Part shown: positions 1 through 12,689 of the stretch, one piece after another
Layout: every line of letters starts with the position of its first letter
Numbering within the stretch: the stretch's first letter is position 1
Source of the DNA: Cymodocea nodosa
Taxonomy: Eukaryota > Streptophyta > Magnoliopsida > Alismatales > Cymodoceaceae
NCBI GenBank assembly: GCA_036874045.1
Contig: CM072338.1
Span: 16,762,501-16,826,500, forward strand
Direction: 5' to 3'
Length of the DNA: 64,000 bases
Program-made: the position numbers and the translations under genes
The notes under the pieces: model-generated
Seen by the model: the letters and a program-made list of their open reading frames with translations, nothing else
The model's database searches: none
Told to the model about the DNA's origin: nothing

Positions 1-87
1 AAGAGGGTTCCTAATAACCTTATCAACCTCCCTACCAGCCAAATTAGCATATCGATTGGCCTCCCAAGATGTCTATGTACTTGTTTC
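1..87 (-). pseudogene. possible RNase H-like retroelement remnant
   Basis: Read on the minus strand, this edge contains WEANRYANLAGREVDK, which resembles the REANKVANLVAKEG segment of the LINE-type RNase H fragment near 47.4 kb. No longer frame is open. It may be the end of a decayed LINE lying left of the window. The identification rests on one short motif and is weak. Confidence 0.25.
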
Positions 88-1646
88 TTTGACTTAATGA
101 TATCCAACTATAGGCTTTCTCATTCATTTGTCACTAAATCAATATTGCAGATATATTGTAGATTATAGAACATATTATACACATATTCCAAGGGAAGATT
201 ATGCCTTTTAGAGAGAAATCAGATAGGACACAACTCCATGAACAACAATAAGAAATTGAACAAGCAAGGCATTCCACTTGGTATTGTCTGTGTTATAAGT
301 TTTATTTTACATTTCTAAGTATTTATGTTATATTATTACTCTTGTTTGAACAATATATTTTACCCTGATTTGCTAGTATCGATGTATGGTGTATTTCTAT
401 TGTAACAAAAGTTCAAAATTTAAATTAAATTGTTTGTAGATGTGTATTATTGATTACTATGAATTGTCTTAAATTTTTCTACAAAAAATTTTTGGTCATC
501 TTTTATGGACTTCTGTGACATTAAGAAATTCTCACTGTCATTTTCCATTAAAATGCAATGTGAAATTGAAGTTAAATTCCGTGGCTCTTGCATGTGGAGA
601 CGGTAAGGCAAATATTCTGACACTTTCCAGTTATATTCTATGAAAAGATATCCCAAATTGTGTTCATTGGAACTGTATCCATCAAATCATGTAGAGGACT
701 TTTGGGAGTACCCTTTATAGTATGTGACTGGAAGGAGGATATTGTATGCTGCATTTGTTGGTATCATCAAGTCAAGCCTATCCTATAGTCTCCCTTTTCC
801 ATTCTTTACATGAAGTTATTAGAGGGTCAAGAATCCAACCAATATCACAAAGCAACTATAAGATTAGGATGCACGGCATAGCAAGGATGTAATAACAGCA
901 ATGACACTGTAACAGGCGATCATCCTACATGTGCACTAGTGGCGAGATGAGATTAGAGAGGGAGATAGATCAGCTTTGCAGATTATGCACTGTGATGGTA
1001 GTCTTCTATTAAGATAGCCCAACGATGATTCATATTTTCACCATGTGGCTATCATCGTTGATGTATATCATGCCTTCTGAAGTAGCACTTTAGAAAAGTT
1101 TCTCTTTGCTCATAGCCATCTACACTTTCTCATACCTGGGAGGCCTGAAAAAATGAAGGCAATTAGTATTGAAATCTAGGGGTAGGATGTAGTTTATCAT
1201 GGTGTAGGCTTTCTTATGTCCATACTTATAATAATAAATAAATAAAACATATGGCTAGGTCTTTTCCTAGCCTTTTATCACACTTTGGCAGCTTGACAAT
1301 ACCCTGGTGAGTGTCTTGATAACTACAGTTATAGCAATTATAGCCATTATGGTGAGAACCAAATGTAGTTTAACAAATTTTAAAGGTTTCACTTCTTTTG
1401 ATCAAGTGGTTGCCACCTTGGAATTGTGGGATGCACCAATACCTAATGTTATCTACCATACTTATATCATGTTGACATCATGTGCATGCAATACTCACCA
1501 TACTTCTTCATATTAGCTATATAGTTTGAGCCATCGTTGCATATTTTGTGATCATTACCAATATTTTGTTAGTTATAATTTACAATTAAATATCTAATCA
1601 GTATTTTGTGGCAAATCATGATTGTGTTTTGTTAGTAACATTTTAT
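88..1646. other. AT-rich intergenic or intronic DNA, no gene seen
   Basis: No open frame here has recognisable protein features and I see no structured repeat. If the WRKY exon at 4301 belongs to an intact gene, this stretch may be part of a long upstream intron. Confidence 0.4.
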
Positions 1647-3013
1647 TCATATGTGAAGACAAAGAAATGGTGGAAGAGAGATGTTTCATTAACAATGATA
1701 TAAGGCCTCTTATATAAAGGCTACCAAGAGGACACAAATGAGACTCTAACAATGTGGGACTAAACCCCACTACAACATACCTAATAACTCTAATACACTC
1801 ATACATTTAACACTCCCTTCAAGTTGGAGCATCCAACTTGAACTAGACTCATGAGTAAAACTAGAATAAAATAAAGGAAAAGTCACAAGAGATACATAAT
1901 GGACAAATAAAAAGCAAGAAGTGGTCAAACCATAGTTGATCATACACATACACACAATATCAATCATCCAAGAGAGATGTAGATTGTTAACTTGAAGTAT
2001 TCGACAAACTTCAGTGGATTTTTACTAAAGGTTATCCCACAAACCTCAAAAATACCTTGTGGAGTTACCATGCTACAACATCAAGGTACACAAAGGTAAC
2101 TTGGAGGTTGATAAAGGTGTTAACAAGTTTTTTTTTTTGACCATTTTTTTTTCTTGTCCTTTTCCTTTTCCCCTTTTTTTTTTTTACTTCCATGTTATTT
2201 TTTTATCATTTTTTTTTACTTTGACCTTCATTTTTTCTACATCTTCTTCTTCTTCTTCTCTGTTGACAACCCAAACAAACTTCCCCCCTATCCAGCTAGG
2301 TATCACAACACAAGTAGTATGAACAAGTGGCTACTCCCCTCAAACTCATGTTGTCATCGTTGGAAACACCTACTCCTATGCACAGCCTAGTTGGCAACTC
2401 CTTTCGTGTTGCTAGAACATGATGCTGCTTTCCTTGAGAATAGTTCAGAGGACAAAGAAAGGGATTTTGTTCTCGAGTAGGAGAAGATTGTGGCTTAGCA
2501 TTGACAGATTCCTTAGCTGGCTAGTCAACAACAGATCGATCTTTCCCTCTACCCACTTGAAGAGGAACTCAACTATGAAGCAATCGTCCAAAACCAACAT
2601 CTCTACGAACTACAGGGGGTTAAGCATGATGGGGCCTGCGTACTCTCTATGCACCTCCACCTTGAGCTTGAAGATGACTTCCACATAGTATTGGACCTGG
2701 TTGTAATTGATGATGGTGGGGATGAGAAGAAGAGGAAGAAAGGAGGAGAGGAAAGTGGGTCGTCGGTCTCTTACTGGTGGAGATCAGTGGCCATAGGGAG
2801 TTGTTGGTGGAGACTTCTTTGGCACAAACCTTAAGGCTTTGATACCTTGTGAAGACAAAGAAATGGTGGAAGAGAGATGCTTCATTAACAATAATATAAG
2901 GCCTCTTATATAAAGACTACTAAGATAACACAAATGAGACTCTAACAATGTGGGACTAAACCCCACTATCACATACCTAATAACTCTAATATACTCATAC
3001 ATTTAACATCATA
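1647..3013 (-). mobile_element. Complete small non-autonomous LTR retrotransposon (TRIM/SMART-like)
   Basis: Two direct copies of a 161-bp sequence, 1652-1812 and 2848-3008, both begin TGTGAAGAC and end TTTAACA on the plus strand. They differ at about nine positions by eye. They are flanked by the perfect 5-bp target duplication TCATA at 1647-1651 and 3009-3013. Read on the minus strand, the right copy is the 5' LTR. It is followed at 2847-2835 by AGGTATCAAAGCC, a primer-binding site close to the initiator-Met tRNA complement. The left copy is preceded by a purine-rich tract (GAAGGGAG, near 1813-1822). Each LTR has a TATA-like TTTATATAAG. The 1.03-kb interior has no gag or pol frame, only T-rich and low-complexity stretches, so the element must have moved with proteins supplied by another element. 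Confidence 0.88.
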
Positions 3014-4300
3014 CATGTATTAATCTATTAATTGTCAATATACTATACTTAATATTTTGTGCTTATGGTTGCTAGTGTTTGCTTATTATCATCTCATAAA
3101 AAATGTCATTACTAATATACATTAAAAAATTAGTCATATCTATGTCCATGTCACATATTCCTATACTTAGAAGTAATATTTGTATATGTACCTGTGGCGT
3201 TTAATTTGAAAATTTGGTATTATCTGTATTTGTATCCATACCCAAGTGTCATGTGTCGTGCTTCCTGAAAGGGTAGTGTTGAAAAGAATTCTCGTTTGAC
3301 ATGCCCCATTGCTCTTCATTACAAAAGCAGTAATTTCTTTTGACTGTGGCTGTGACTCGTGACTAGTGAAGTTCACTAATCAATAATTAAATTTCCAATT
3401 TTTTTTGTTAATTGATAAAAGCCAAAAACCTAAAACTGACTATGATGTTGGATGAAAGAAGAGAAATATTTTCTGTCAATTTTTGTAGTAGAAGGGAAAG
3501 GGAGACCAAGTATTGGAGGTAGAGTGGAAAAGGAAGAGATTGACAGTGCACAAGCTAATTGAAGCGAGACATATGTTAAATCACATAATTTTGTTGTTTC
3601 CACCCAAACTAAAAGCTCCAGGGATTAAAATTTTACAAGTTTCACGTTTGGGTCACTGATTTGTAAATTTTGTTGTTGCTAAAAAATTTGTAAATGTTGT
3701 CGATCATGTATCTAAAGCTTATCCAAGACTAAAGTCCACAAATACTTTAATAGATATATATATATATATATTCTAAATTTAATTTAAAACGAAGCCCAAA
3801 CAGATCGAGATTCATGGAATTGTACAGTTTGTCATCCTGTATACTGCCGATTCTAGTATTTGGACGAATTTCAAAAAAAACAAAATTAGTATCAGGGCAC
3901 CATCTTCCATTTTCATGTATACACCCAGAAGATTTGTTCGTATGGCTCTTGTTGTTGTAATGATGAGTCTGCACCTTTTTAGAAACTTTCTGGGTGTAAA
4001 TTAATGTACGAACATCTTCTCTAATTTACATTTGCTACTTTCAAAGCTCTGTTGTTGCTCTGGCCAAGGGGAACTGGTTCCACGTGGCAATCTGCGTAAA
4101 AACAACATGAGAAAAAATATGTCAGGGTTAGTGTTACATAGGTTCTGATGATAAATGGATTGGCATGTTTATAAATGGACGACTCTTATGAACTATATTG
4201 ACCACATGGTCATGTAAGTTTTATAGCCAAGTACTTGCAAAATACTGAATTTACTGCGAATCTTCTCTTACAAGAGTTTTATGGTCTTTGTGTTCTCCAG
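3014..4300. other. Sequence upstream of the WRKY exon; ends in a 3' splice site
   Basis: AT-rich DNA with a short TA microsatellite near 3750-3772. I looked for an upstream WRKY exon coding WRKYGQK and found none. The stretch ends in TTCTCCAG at 4293-4300, which serves as the acceptor for the next exon. Confidence 0.4.
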
Positions 4301-4757
4301 AAGCTATTACAAGTGCACCAACGCAGGATGCCCTGTCAGGAAGCACGTCGAGAAGGCCTCGAAAGATGCCAGATCTGTGATTATTACCTATGAAGGGCAA
4401 CATAACCATGACCTTCCAACCTCCAAACAGCATAACGAAACACTAACCAGAGCACCGGCCACTAGAAGCCCTGCAGATGCATTATATACCTCAGTAGTAT
4501 CGACTTCTGGCAAACAGGTGCAGAGTTCCAATTGTGTGTTAGATACAGAGTCTCCAGCTGGGGATGCACCGGTTAGAGATGGAGAAAGTATGGTTGGAAC
4601 GGAAATGGACCTTGCAGGTGAGATGGCTCTGGAGTCTGCAGAAACTCTTCTGAGCATTAGATGCAAAACAACTTCAGAAGACGGTGATAAAGCAAACAAT
4701 CCTGATGTGATCCAGTGTCCTCTGTTTGATCAAGCACGGCCAGTAGTTCCTGTTTGA
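4301..4757 (+). CDS. WRKY transcription factor, group I, terminal exon (partial)
   Basis: WRKY proteins are plant transcription factors that bind W-box DNA through a WRKYGQK strand and a CCHH zinc site. Here only the last exon is present. It opens with [16 protein letters not shown] and runs to YEGQHNHD, giving the zinc ligands C-x4-C and H-x-H. The exon starts at the conserved position where the intron splits the Arg codon before SYYKC (acceptor CCAG, then A completing the Arg codon). The wording [14 protein letters not shown] is typical of the C-terminal domain of group I proteins. About 105 further residues, rich in Ser, Thr, Glu and Asp, follow to the stop. A Met codon at 4281 lies in the intron and is not a start. 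The exons coding WRKYGQK and the N-terminal domain are not visible in the 4.3 kb upstream: either the intron is long and extends past the left edge, or this is a truncated copy. Confidence 0.85.
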
Positions 4758-5630
4758 AACGCACGGTTCGTTTCCAATCCATGGATCTTTCAAGCCCATT
4801 TGGTTTGTTCGATCCCTCTTATCCCATGGCTGAATTTGCTTCTGTACAGCTAAGAAATATCTTTAGCATCATTAGCATGCCCGTGTGAACGCTAGGACTT
4901 TCTTCACTTGTTTGAGGTTGAGTACAATTTACGAGGAGAATTTACCAAGGCCGGAGTGTATGGCCTGTCCCTATTTAAGTGATCAAGAGGAAAGAAAATT
5001 CCTTCTGGGTAATCGGAAATGTTGATTGGTATATGTAATTATTTTCGTCAACTGCTAGTGCATTAGTTCTGAGTTCTGAATGCATGTGAGAATGCCAATG
5101 GTTGGTAAGATAATGTTTTATCTTTGTTCCATTAATCTGACGTCTTGACCTCCATCTTTTTATTATCTATCAAAAGTAACATTACCTAGGGATGGATAAG
5201 GGGTAAATTTTTCACAAAAATGTTAAAGGTCCCTCTTCCATATGGAAAACTTTGTTAAATGCATTCTCGAGTTTTTCATAAATGCGTGAAGGTAAAACTA
5301 ATAATATATATTAAGATCCTATATGATTCTATCTATATAGTGAATTTTTCCTTTAGATCAGATGAATATCGTTCTTTGATCTAAATATTTTAAAATTCAC
5401 CAATTTTTGTTAAGTAAGCCATTGATTTTGTAACAGAAAATTTTGATGAATATAACTTATATTAAATAGAAATTTTAATATGGTTTAATTTAGGGTGTAT
5501 ATTAAGTATTGAAATAATAATAATAATGACATTATCATTGGTATAATAATAAATGGTGTCTAATAAAAAACGCTCTTTGTGGTAAAATTGCGAGAGCGTT
5601 GTTTACCTACCTCAAGAAAATTGCGTAAGC
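4758..5630. other. 3' flank of the WRKY exon, AT-rich, no gene seen
   Basis: Probably includes the WRKY 3' UTR. From about 5200 it becomes strongly AT-rich. A 34-bp segment near 5561-5591 (AATAAAAAACGCTCTTTG) recurs in degenerate form at 6351-6384. Confidence 0.4.
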
Positions 5631-5634
5631 TAAA

Positions 5635-6135
5635 ACAAGAAATAAGAGGGGAGATGGGGATTTCCGTCTCAAACCATTGGAATTTTTGAAAATCTAAAAG
5701 GGATACCATTAATAAAAAGAGAGAATCTAGAAGAAGAAATGTACATTTTCATCCAAGAAATCCATTTTTTTTCAAAGTTCAAGCCTTCCAACACTTCAGA
5801 AGGAAAAACCAATTAATGTTATCGAAGGCTTTTTCGAAATCAAATTTTTGTAAGAGTATTATATTCGCTAAGACTAGTAGAATTTTTTTTCTTGGAAATT
5901 AAGGCAATAAAGGTATTATTAATAGGCTTAAGAAGATTAGCATTTTCGCTAGAATAGAAATAGATTAGATTTATCAAGTTATGTCTAATGATGTTTCGAT
6001 ATTTTTAAAACAAGAATATAGAGAAACGTCAAGGCTAAGAGATTTGTGATGCACAAGAGTAAAGGTGGTTGATTTAATTTCCTCTTAAAAAAGGAACTTC
6101 AAGAGAGTCAGGATTATGTATTATATGAGGGAATA
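5635..6135 (-). pseudogene. L1-type LINE reverse-transcriptase remnant
   Basis: On the minus strand, broken frames give INNTFIALIS, then EKAFDNINWFFL, then SLFINGIPFRF, in the order found in plant L1 reverse transcriptases (T-F-I-x-L-I-P-K, KAFD-x-x-xW, and xNGxPxGFF before the catalytic block). Several frameshifts and stops separate the segments, and no catalytic YADD region is visible. It is an old dead fragment, 5' and 3' truncated. Confidence 0.7.
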
Positions 6136-7147
6136 TTTAGTTTCAGACCATGTTTGAAAAAAAGGGGGAATTATTGTTAAAAAGAGTTGAAAAGTATTTA
6201 ACAAAAACATTTTTAATCTTATACTAAAATATAATAATATGATCGTCAATAAGTAACGAAACCTTAAACCCTAAATACCAAGATATCCGATTATTTTTAA
6301 CATTACTTTTGTTGTCTTATGGACGGAGGTATTGGAACCGAGCGCTGTTTCCAATAAAAAACCTTCTTTATGGTAAAATTGCGATTTAATGAAATTATAC
6401 ATATTTCCTTACTTTTATTTTTATAATAATGATATTATTAGTGTAATAGAATCTTGCATGGTACAGATTACTGTTGTTGTCTCTACGATGACCGGTGATC
6501 AACTTCATCTGAACGGTGAAGCGGCGTGGGAGCCCACCAGACATATAAAATTGATAAAGAAATATTTCTGAATTAAATAACAAACAAACCAAAATTATTC
6601 AAGAGCATTGGAAATAATTTCCTCGTTCCATAAGCATTAAAAGAGGAATAGAAGACTTGACATGTGTAATTAACCGTAATTGTTATGCAACATAATGTAA
6701 TAAAATTGCATTTCTTTAGTGCTCTTACCCAACTAAACTACTCCAATTGGTTGATTTTTATACTTAAGTTTCGATTAGCATAATTGGAATTCTTTGAAAT
6801 ATCACTTAACTAATTAAACATGAGCTTAAATCAAAAATACATTATCTTATACTTAGTTTATATTTGACTATCAAACATTGCATTTAACTATGTAGTACAA
6901 TTTAATGAAATTATATTATATTAACCAATATTCAAAAAATGCCTCATTGATCCCAAGTTCAGAAAATGCAGATGTTTCAGAAGATTCCGCATATATTTCA
7001 CAAAGAAAAAGATATCATTGCGACGCAAGTAAATCCAAGCACTGGTAGAAGTGAAGCGGCATGATTATTTACAACAAAAAGCATCGAATCCAGAGAATGC
7101 CATGTTAACCACCTTCCTGCCCGCAGAACTGCTGCTCTTTAGATGGA
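6136..7147. other. AT-rich intergenic DNA
   Basis: No gene is visible. This is the region downstream of the PSMD9-like gene (minus strand) and probably contains its 3' UTR near 7147. Confidence 0.4.
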
Positions 7148-10100
7148 TCATAGGATTCTAAAATGACACCTGCAAAAGGAACGGCCAACGACAGGTGTTA
7201 ACATTAATACCATATGTAGTTTAATCATGCTGATTACAAAATAGGATGCAAGTCATAAGTACCACACGAATGACCAAGGCACGATAAATCCTCAATTATT
7301 GTTAAAATGCATCGGAAGAGGTTTTTTTGGAGTAATAGTGTCATTACGCCTTATATATATAGCAGGAAACTACAGAGAGCCTTGGTGATGCCTTCGATTC
7401 GATTACTAAACCCAGTTGGCAAGAGCTCCAAATGACTGGATACACTAAAGTTCAACAGCCATATTTCCTTCTATACATTTCATGTTATCATTTTGACAAT
7501 ATTTTATACACATTGACCACTAGTAACGCTCTTTTTTGGTAATGGTTGAATAGTAACAGTAGATGATTTTGAATCTAGATTGTTTAATTTATCTTCTAAT
7601 AATTATGAAGTGAGAAAGACCATATACATTATCGCTAGTGATTTACAGCACATCTAACGTTAATTATGATTTCTTTTATAATAGCAATGCTTTTAATTAA
7701 ATTTAAATCCAAGATCTCTACTCTTATAATGAAGTCAAAGACCAACTAGATTATCTTACTATTCTAATGCTTTGCCAAATCTACAAGAAAATACATAAGA
7801 TCCGTGATGAAATGGCATAAGAAAATATGACCAAAAAATCAAAAACCAACTTAAGATTGACCTTTTTTTTGAATCAGCACAAGACTAATCTATCAATAAA
7901 TAATACTAATTGATGAGTTATTGATCTATCAAACTTAACATCTTGCTGACTAAATGCACTAAGTTTGACTAGTAACCATTTTTGTTTTTTCGTGTTTCAT
8001 GTTATTTTCTAGTAAAATTTTTATAAACATTGAGTATATAAGACGTCCAACAAATTTTAGTCTTCTTATCAATCAAATTTATGTTCTTGATGAAACTGTT
8101 ATAAATATGGACTCATTATGATAAAAGCATAACACAATGAATGCTGTGGTTCTCTTTCTAATTCTACAAGAAACAAAATATAAGCATACATAATGAAATG
8201 ATAGAGAATGCAAGACAAAACATCAAACAAAATTATTAATATTATCACACTTGTAGAAGATTAATAAGCCTATAATTATGACTAAAACAACTCGTGCAAG
8301 TTTGCAGGTAGACCTACCCTTGACATTATAAAGAAATAACGAAAAGTAAGAGATAAGAATAATATGGGCAAGAGGATGACCTAATGGTGTTCCTTGACTA
8401 CCATGATTGACTGATTTTTAGGTGATTGAAAACCCTGTGGTAAAATTTGTAGAACAGATGGACCAGATTCACAGGAAAACCCAGTCTCTCAATGGTGACT
8501 TTACACCAATTTGAAAACATCAGCCATAACACGAAAATTTTTCAACCTATTCATTTGGAAAAAAACACACGGCTATTTTATATATTAGTGGAATAGTAAT
8601 GTTGAATGATTTTGAATTCAAGTAATCCCCTCCTGTAATTCTTATAGTGTGAGAGAATATCACCTGTGCAATCACTGATAGTGTCCCAATTTTTACTTTC
8701 GAAGATGGCATTAAAATTCTCAGATAATAACACAACGGCATCTAGACCCTAGAGATCAAAATGGCAATAATATCTGTGTCTTCTACATGGTTTTCTGGTG
8801 ATGGACTTATTTTTCCAAGTCTATTCTACAAATACAACCGCTCTCAACCCACTAGCAACCATGAAATATGTATGCATTGCCAGTTGCCACCTTTCTGATA
8901 AAAATATTATGGATTCTAGACCAATAAAAGGCACGAAATTCACGTATAAAAGATTTATACGCATAACACTAACTATAAGCATAGCTAAGCCAATGTGTAG
9001 CAATAGGCAAAATCTGCAACTTCATCAGAATATAGTGTCCATAGAAAATCTAACAATGCAAAGCATATTATGGTCAGTTGAAAGGGGTTGCAAACACATC
9101 GGTCAAATCACAGAAAATTGGATAAAAAATGCTGTTTTGGAGAAGCATAAAGCATATCTAGAATTTCCATGATAATGAAAACAAAAATGACAACTGAAAC
9201 AAAAAACAGCGAAAGAAGCATACCCTAACAATCCACGGCCATGCCATTGCCTAGGTGTCACAGCTAGATTTATTAAGGAACCTTGCCTCATAATTACCAC
9301 ACGTACTGGAATGCTCTCGTTCGACTGGGCTTCTGAAGCAAGTCGTGGAATCAATTGATCGCCAATTTCCACACTTCCAAATTTCACGATCTGATCTCCA
9401 AGCTGGATGCCATCTTCGGCTGCTGGAGATGCTTCAGATATTTCATCAACCAAAGCAAAAGGTACTTTGGCCACTATGTCAACATCCATGGAGATTGCAG
9501 ACTGTTGAGGTGAAGCAGAGACAGCTCCTTTGATATTAAAAATAGGTTAATAACGGTTTACATAGACGTACCAACATGCAAAGTATACATCAGTGGATGG
9601 TTTTTGATTGCTCAGAAAGGGTTCGCTTCAGAAATTTCAGAGAAAGCACTGCAAAAACTTCACGTTTAATCTCCCTACACATCCATCCTTGCCATAATAT
9701 CTTCACCCAATAAAAAAATTGGATATATTTCATGTTTTACATATAATTTTCCATGTTTTTATATGGCAACTTACCAGAGTATCTTCTAGACACAGATGCA
9801 TCTCGAGTGACTTTTCCAGAGTGTAGAATTTGAATGTTTTGGTCTATCTTGTCTGTAATATCTTTGTGATCATTACGTAATTCTGCATATAAATAAACTC
9901 GAATTAGTGAAATAACCAATATTCATGTAAGCAAGCAAAAACATTTGTAAATCGTGAAACAGACACAGCCCACTTGCATCTTTATGATTTTGTAACAACT
10001 CTCTCTTTAAGCACAACAACAAAAAAGCCCGACAGCTCGTACTTTCAGTTGGGGCCTTGTACTTTTACACAAAATTACTCCAGAGCCAGACCTCAGAGGA

Positions 10101-10626
10101 AGTAGCCAGAGGTTCATAACAAATTTTCACTGTAAATTCACCATTTTTCTTGAAACCCCGTAGAAACCTTGGTGATGTTATCATAGTTAAAAGGTTCAAT
10201 TGACTTCTAATATCACCACAAATGCCAGATGCCAAAAGCCAGTACTTGACAAATTATTTGTTCATCGTCAATGGTAATATCTTTAAAAAAAACCTTAAAA
10301 AGAAGTAATTTTAGAAAGAAATACAAAGACCGAATTGCAGTTGTACCAGCAAGCCGATTGCGATCTGCCCGAACAGCAGGGATGTTGATGTCAGACCGAG
10401 GGAACCCCTGCACATGCCGAGTCGAACGCATCAAAAGTTAAATCTCATTTATCGATCCATTAAATTAGAAGAAGTGTATCCTTGCCTCGGGATCGAGGAG
10501 ATTGCCGGAGAGCCCGGGGCCACCGGGCTGGCAGAGGCGCTGGATGATGGCGTCCATCTGGGCCTCGATGGACGCCCTCCCGTCCATCAGCGAGATCGTC
10601 TCCGCTTTCAGGTTCAGAGCTACCAT
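7148..10626 (-). CDS. PSMD9: 26S proteasome assembly chaperone PSMD9/Nas2-like (PDZ protein)
   Basis: PSMD9 (yeast Nas2, mammalian p27) binds an ATPase subunit and helps assemble the base of the proteasome regulatory particle. Five exons on the minus strand join in frame: 10626-10486, 10407-10347, 9882-9775, 9527-9224 and 7169-7148, giving 211 residues. The N-terminal helical region contains MVALNLKAET and the family motif GFPRSDINIPAVRADRNRLA, followed by ELRNDHKDITDKI. A PDZ domain covers about residues 120-200, with SPAAEDGIQLGDQIVKFGSV and PRQWHGRGLLGCHFRIL at the end. The start at 10626 fits the family; an in-frame Met at 10716 would add 30 atypical residues. Intron 1 begins GAG-GCAAGG, so it is a GC-AG intron; the others are GT-AG. 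The last intron is about 2.05 kb and the last exon codes only seven residues. Confidence 0.92.
7170..9223 (-). other. Last intron of the PSMD9-like gene (2.05 kb)
   Basis: Donor GGGTATGC at its right end and acceptor CTTTTGCAG at its left end. It is AT-rich and contains only chance open frames. I see no transposon with recognisable ends in it. Confidence 0.75.
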
Positions 10627-11416
10627 CTCCGATTCTCCGGGGAAGCGCCTAGGGGTTTCTCGACCTGGTCCTGGTGTGAGCCTGTGAGATCGGGAGGAAT
10701 AGGCTGGGAGGGTCACCTGCGTTGTTCTCTCTTAATAAGGAGTGCCGGCACAGAACAACCGAATAGTAGTGATCCGATTTGACGACCAAAACGGGTATTC
10801 TGGTTTAACCGGATCCGTTACCGATAACGCACATATAATCTGGTTTAACAGGATTTTTTTTTTTTTTTTTTTTTTACTCTCGTTTTCTTAGCGCATATAA
10901 ATGACTTGTTCACTTATTGTTTGTTTGATAATATCACGATTTTAAGTTTTATAAAGAGATTATAAAATACCTTTAACTTCGCAATTTAATCTTAATTTTG
11001 CAAATATTATCTCGTATTTTAGATAAATTAGATGTAGTATAATTGATTTTTGGAAAATAGCAAATTACAGAAACAATCGAATCCGTTGCACAATTATTAC
11101 ATCGGCAAAAACCGACGACAAATTTTTTTTTTCTTGTAAATTAAAGTAACGATGGTATTAAAAATAGTGTAGATACGACTGAAAAAAAAAAAAAAATCAG
11201 ACCAAACAGGCAATATCTGAGTATCACTCTCATCCACTTGCAAAGGAACAATACAGCCATTCATCACATCATAAAAGAGACAACCCCTTCCCTTCGGTCT
11301 CTCGAACGTCGGAGGGAAGAGACGATCGAATCGCATCGATAATAATCCAAAGCTAAGAAAATCCATCTGCCTAGCTTTTATTATATGTTAAACCAAACAG
11401 TTGAATTATTATCGGG
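10627..11416. other. PSMD9 upstream region and GASA downstream region
   Basis: The first 150 bases are GC-rich and probably the PSMD9 promoter and 5' UTR. A T-run of about 22 lies at 10855-10876. The rest is AT-rich and includes the probable 3' UTR of the GASA gene. Confidence 0.4.
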
Positions 11417-12575
<1,159 letters not shown>

Positions 12576-12670
12576 GGGGAGCTGGAGCGATCTTTGGCTG
12601 GAAAAAGAACGACCAGGGAGGAAGGAAAGGATGACTGGCAGGCACGGATCATATCAGAGACCGGGGGGGG

Positions 12671-12680
12671 ACATATATAA
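12671..12680 (-). promoter_or_regulatory. TATA-box candidate of the GASA gene
   Basis: On the minus strand this reads TTATATATGT, about 96 bases upstream of the ATG at 12575 and next to a G-run on the plus strand (12662-12670). The spacing suits a core promoter with a 60-70 base leader. This is inferred from position and motif only. Confidence 0.5.
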
Positions 12681-12689
12681 GGAAGAGAG

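Noticed and set aside
2059-2390. Phe-rich frames inside the TRIM-like element
   Set aside because: They come from T-rich low-complexity DNA and match no gag or pol feature.
4281-4300. Met at 4281 as the start of the WRKY protein
   Set aside because: These bases form the polypyrimidine tract and acceptor of the conserved WRKY intron.
10627-10716. Upstream in-frame Met of the PSMD9 gene
   Set aside because: It adds 30 residues rich in Arg and Pro that family members lack; the second Met matches the usual start.
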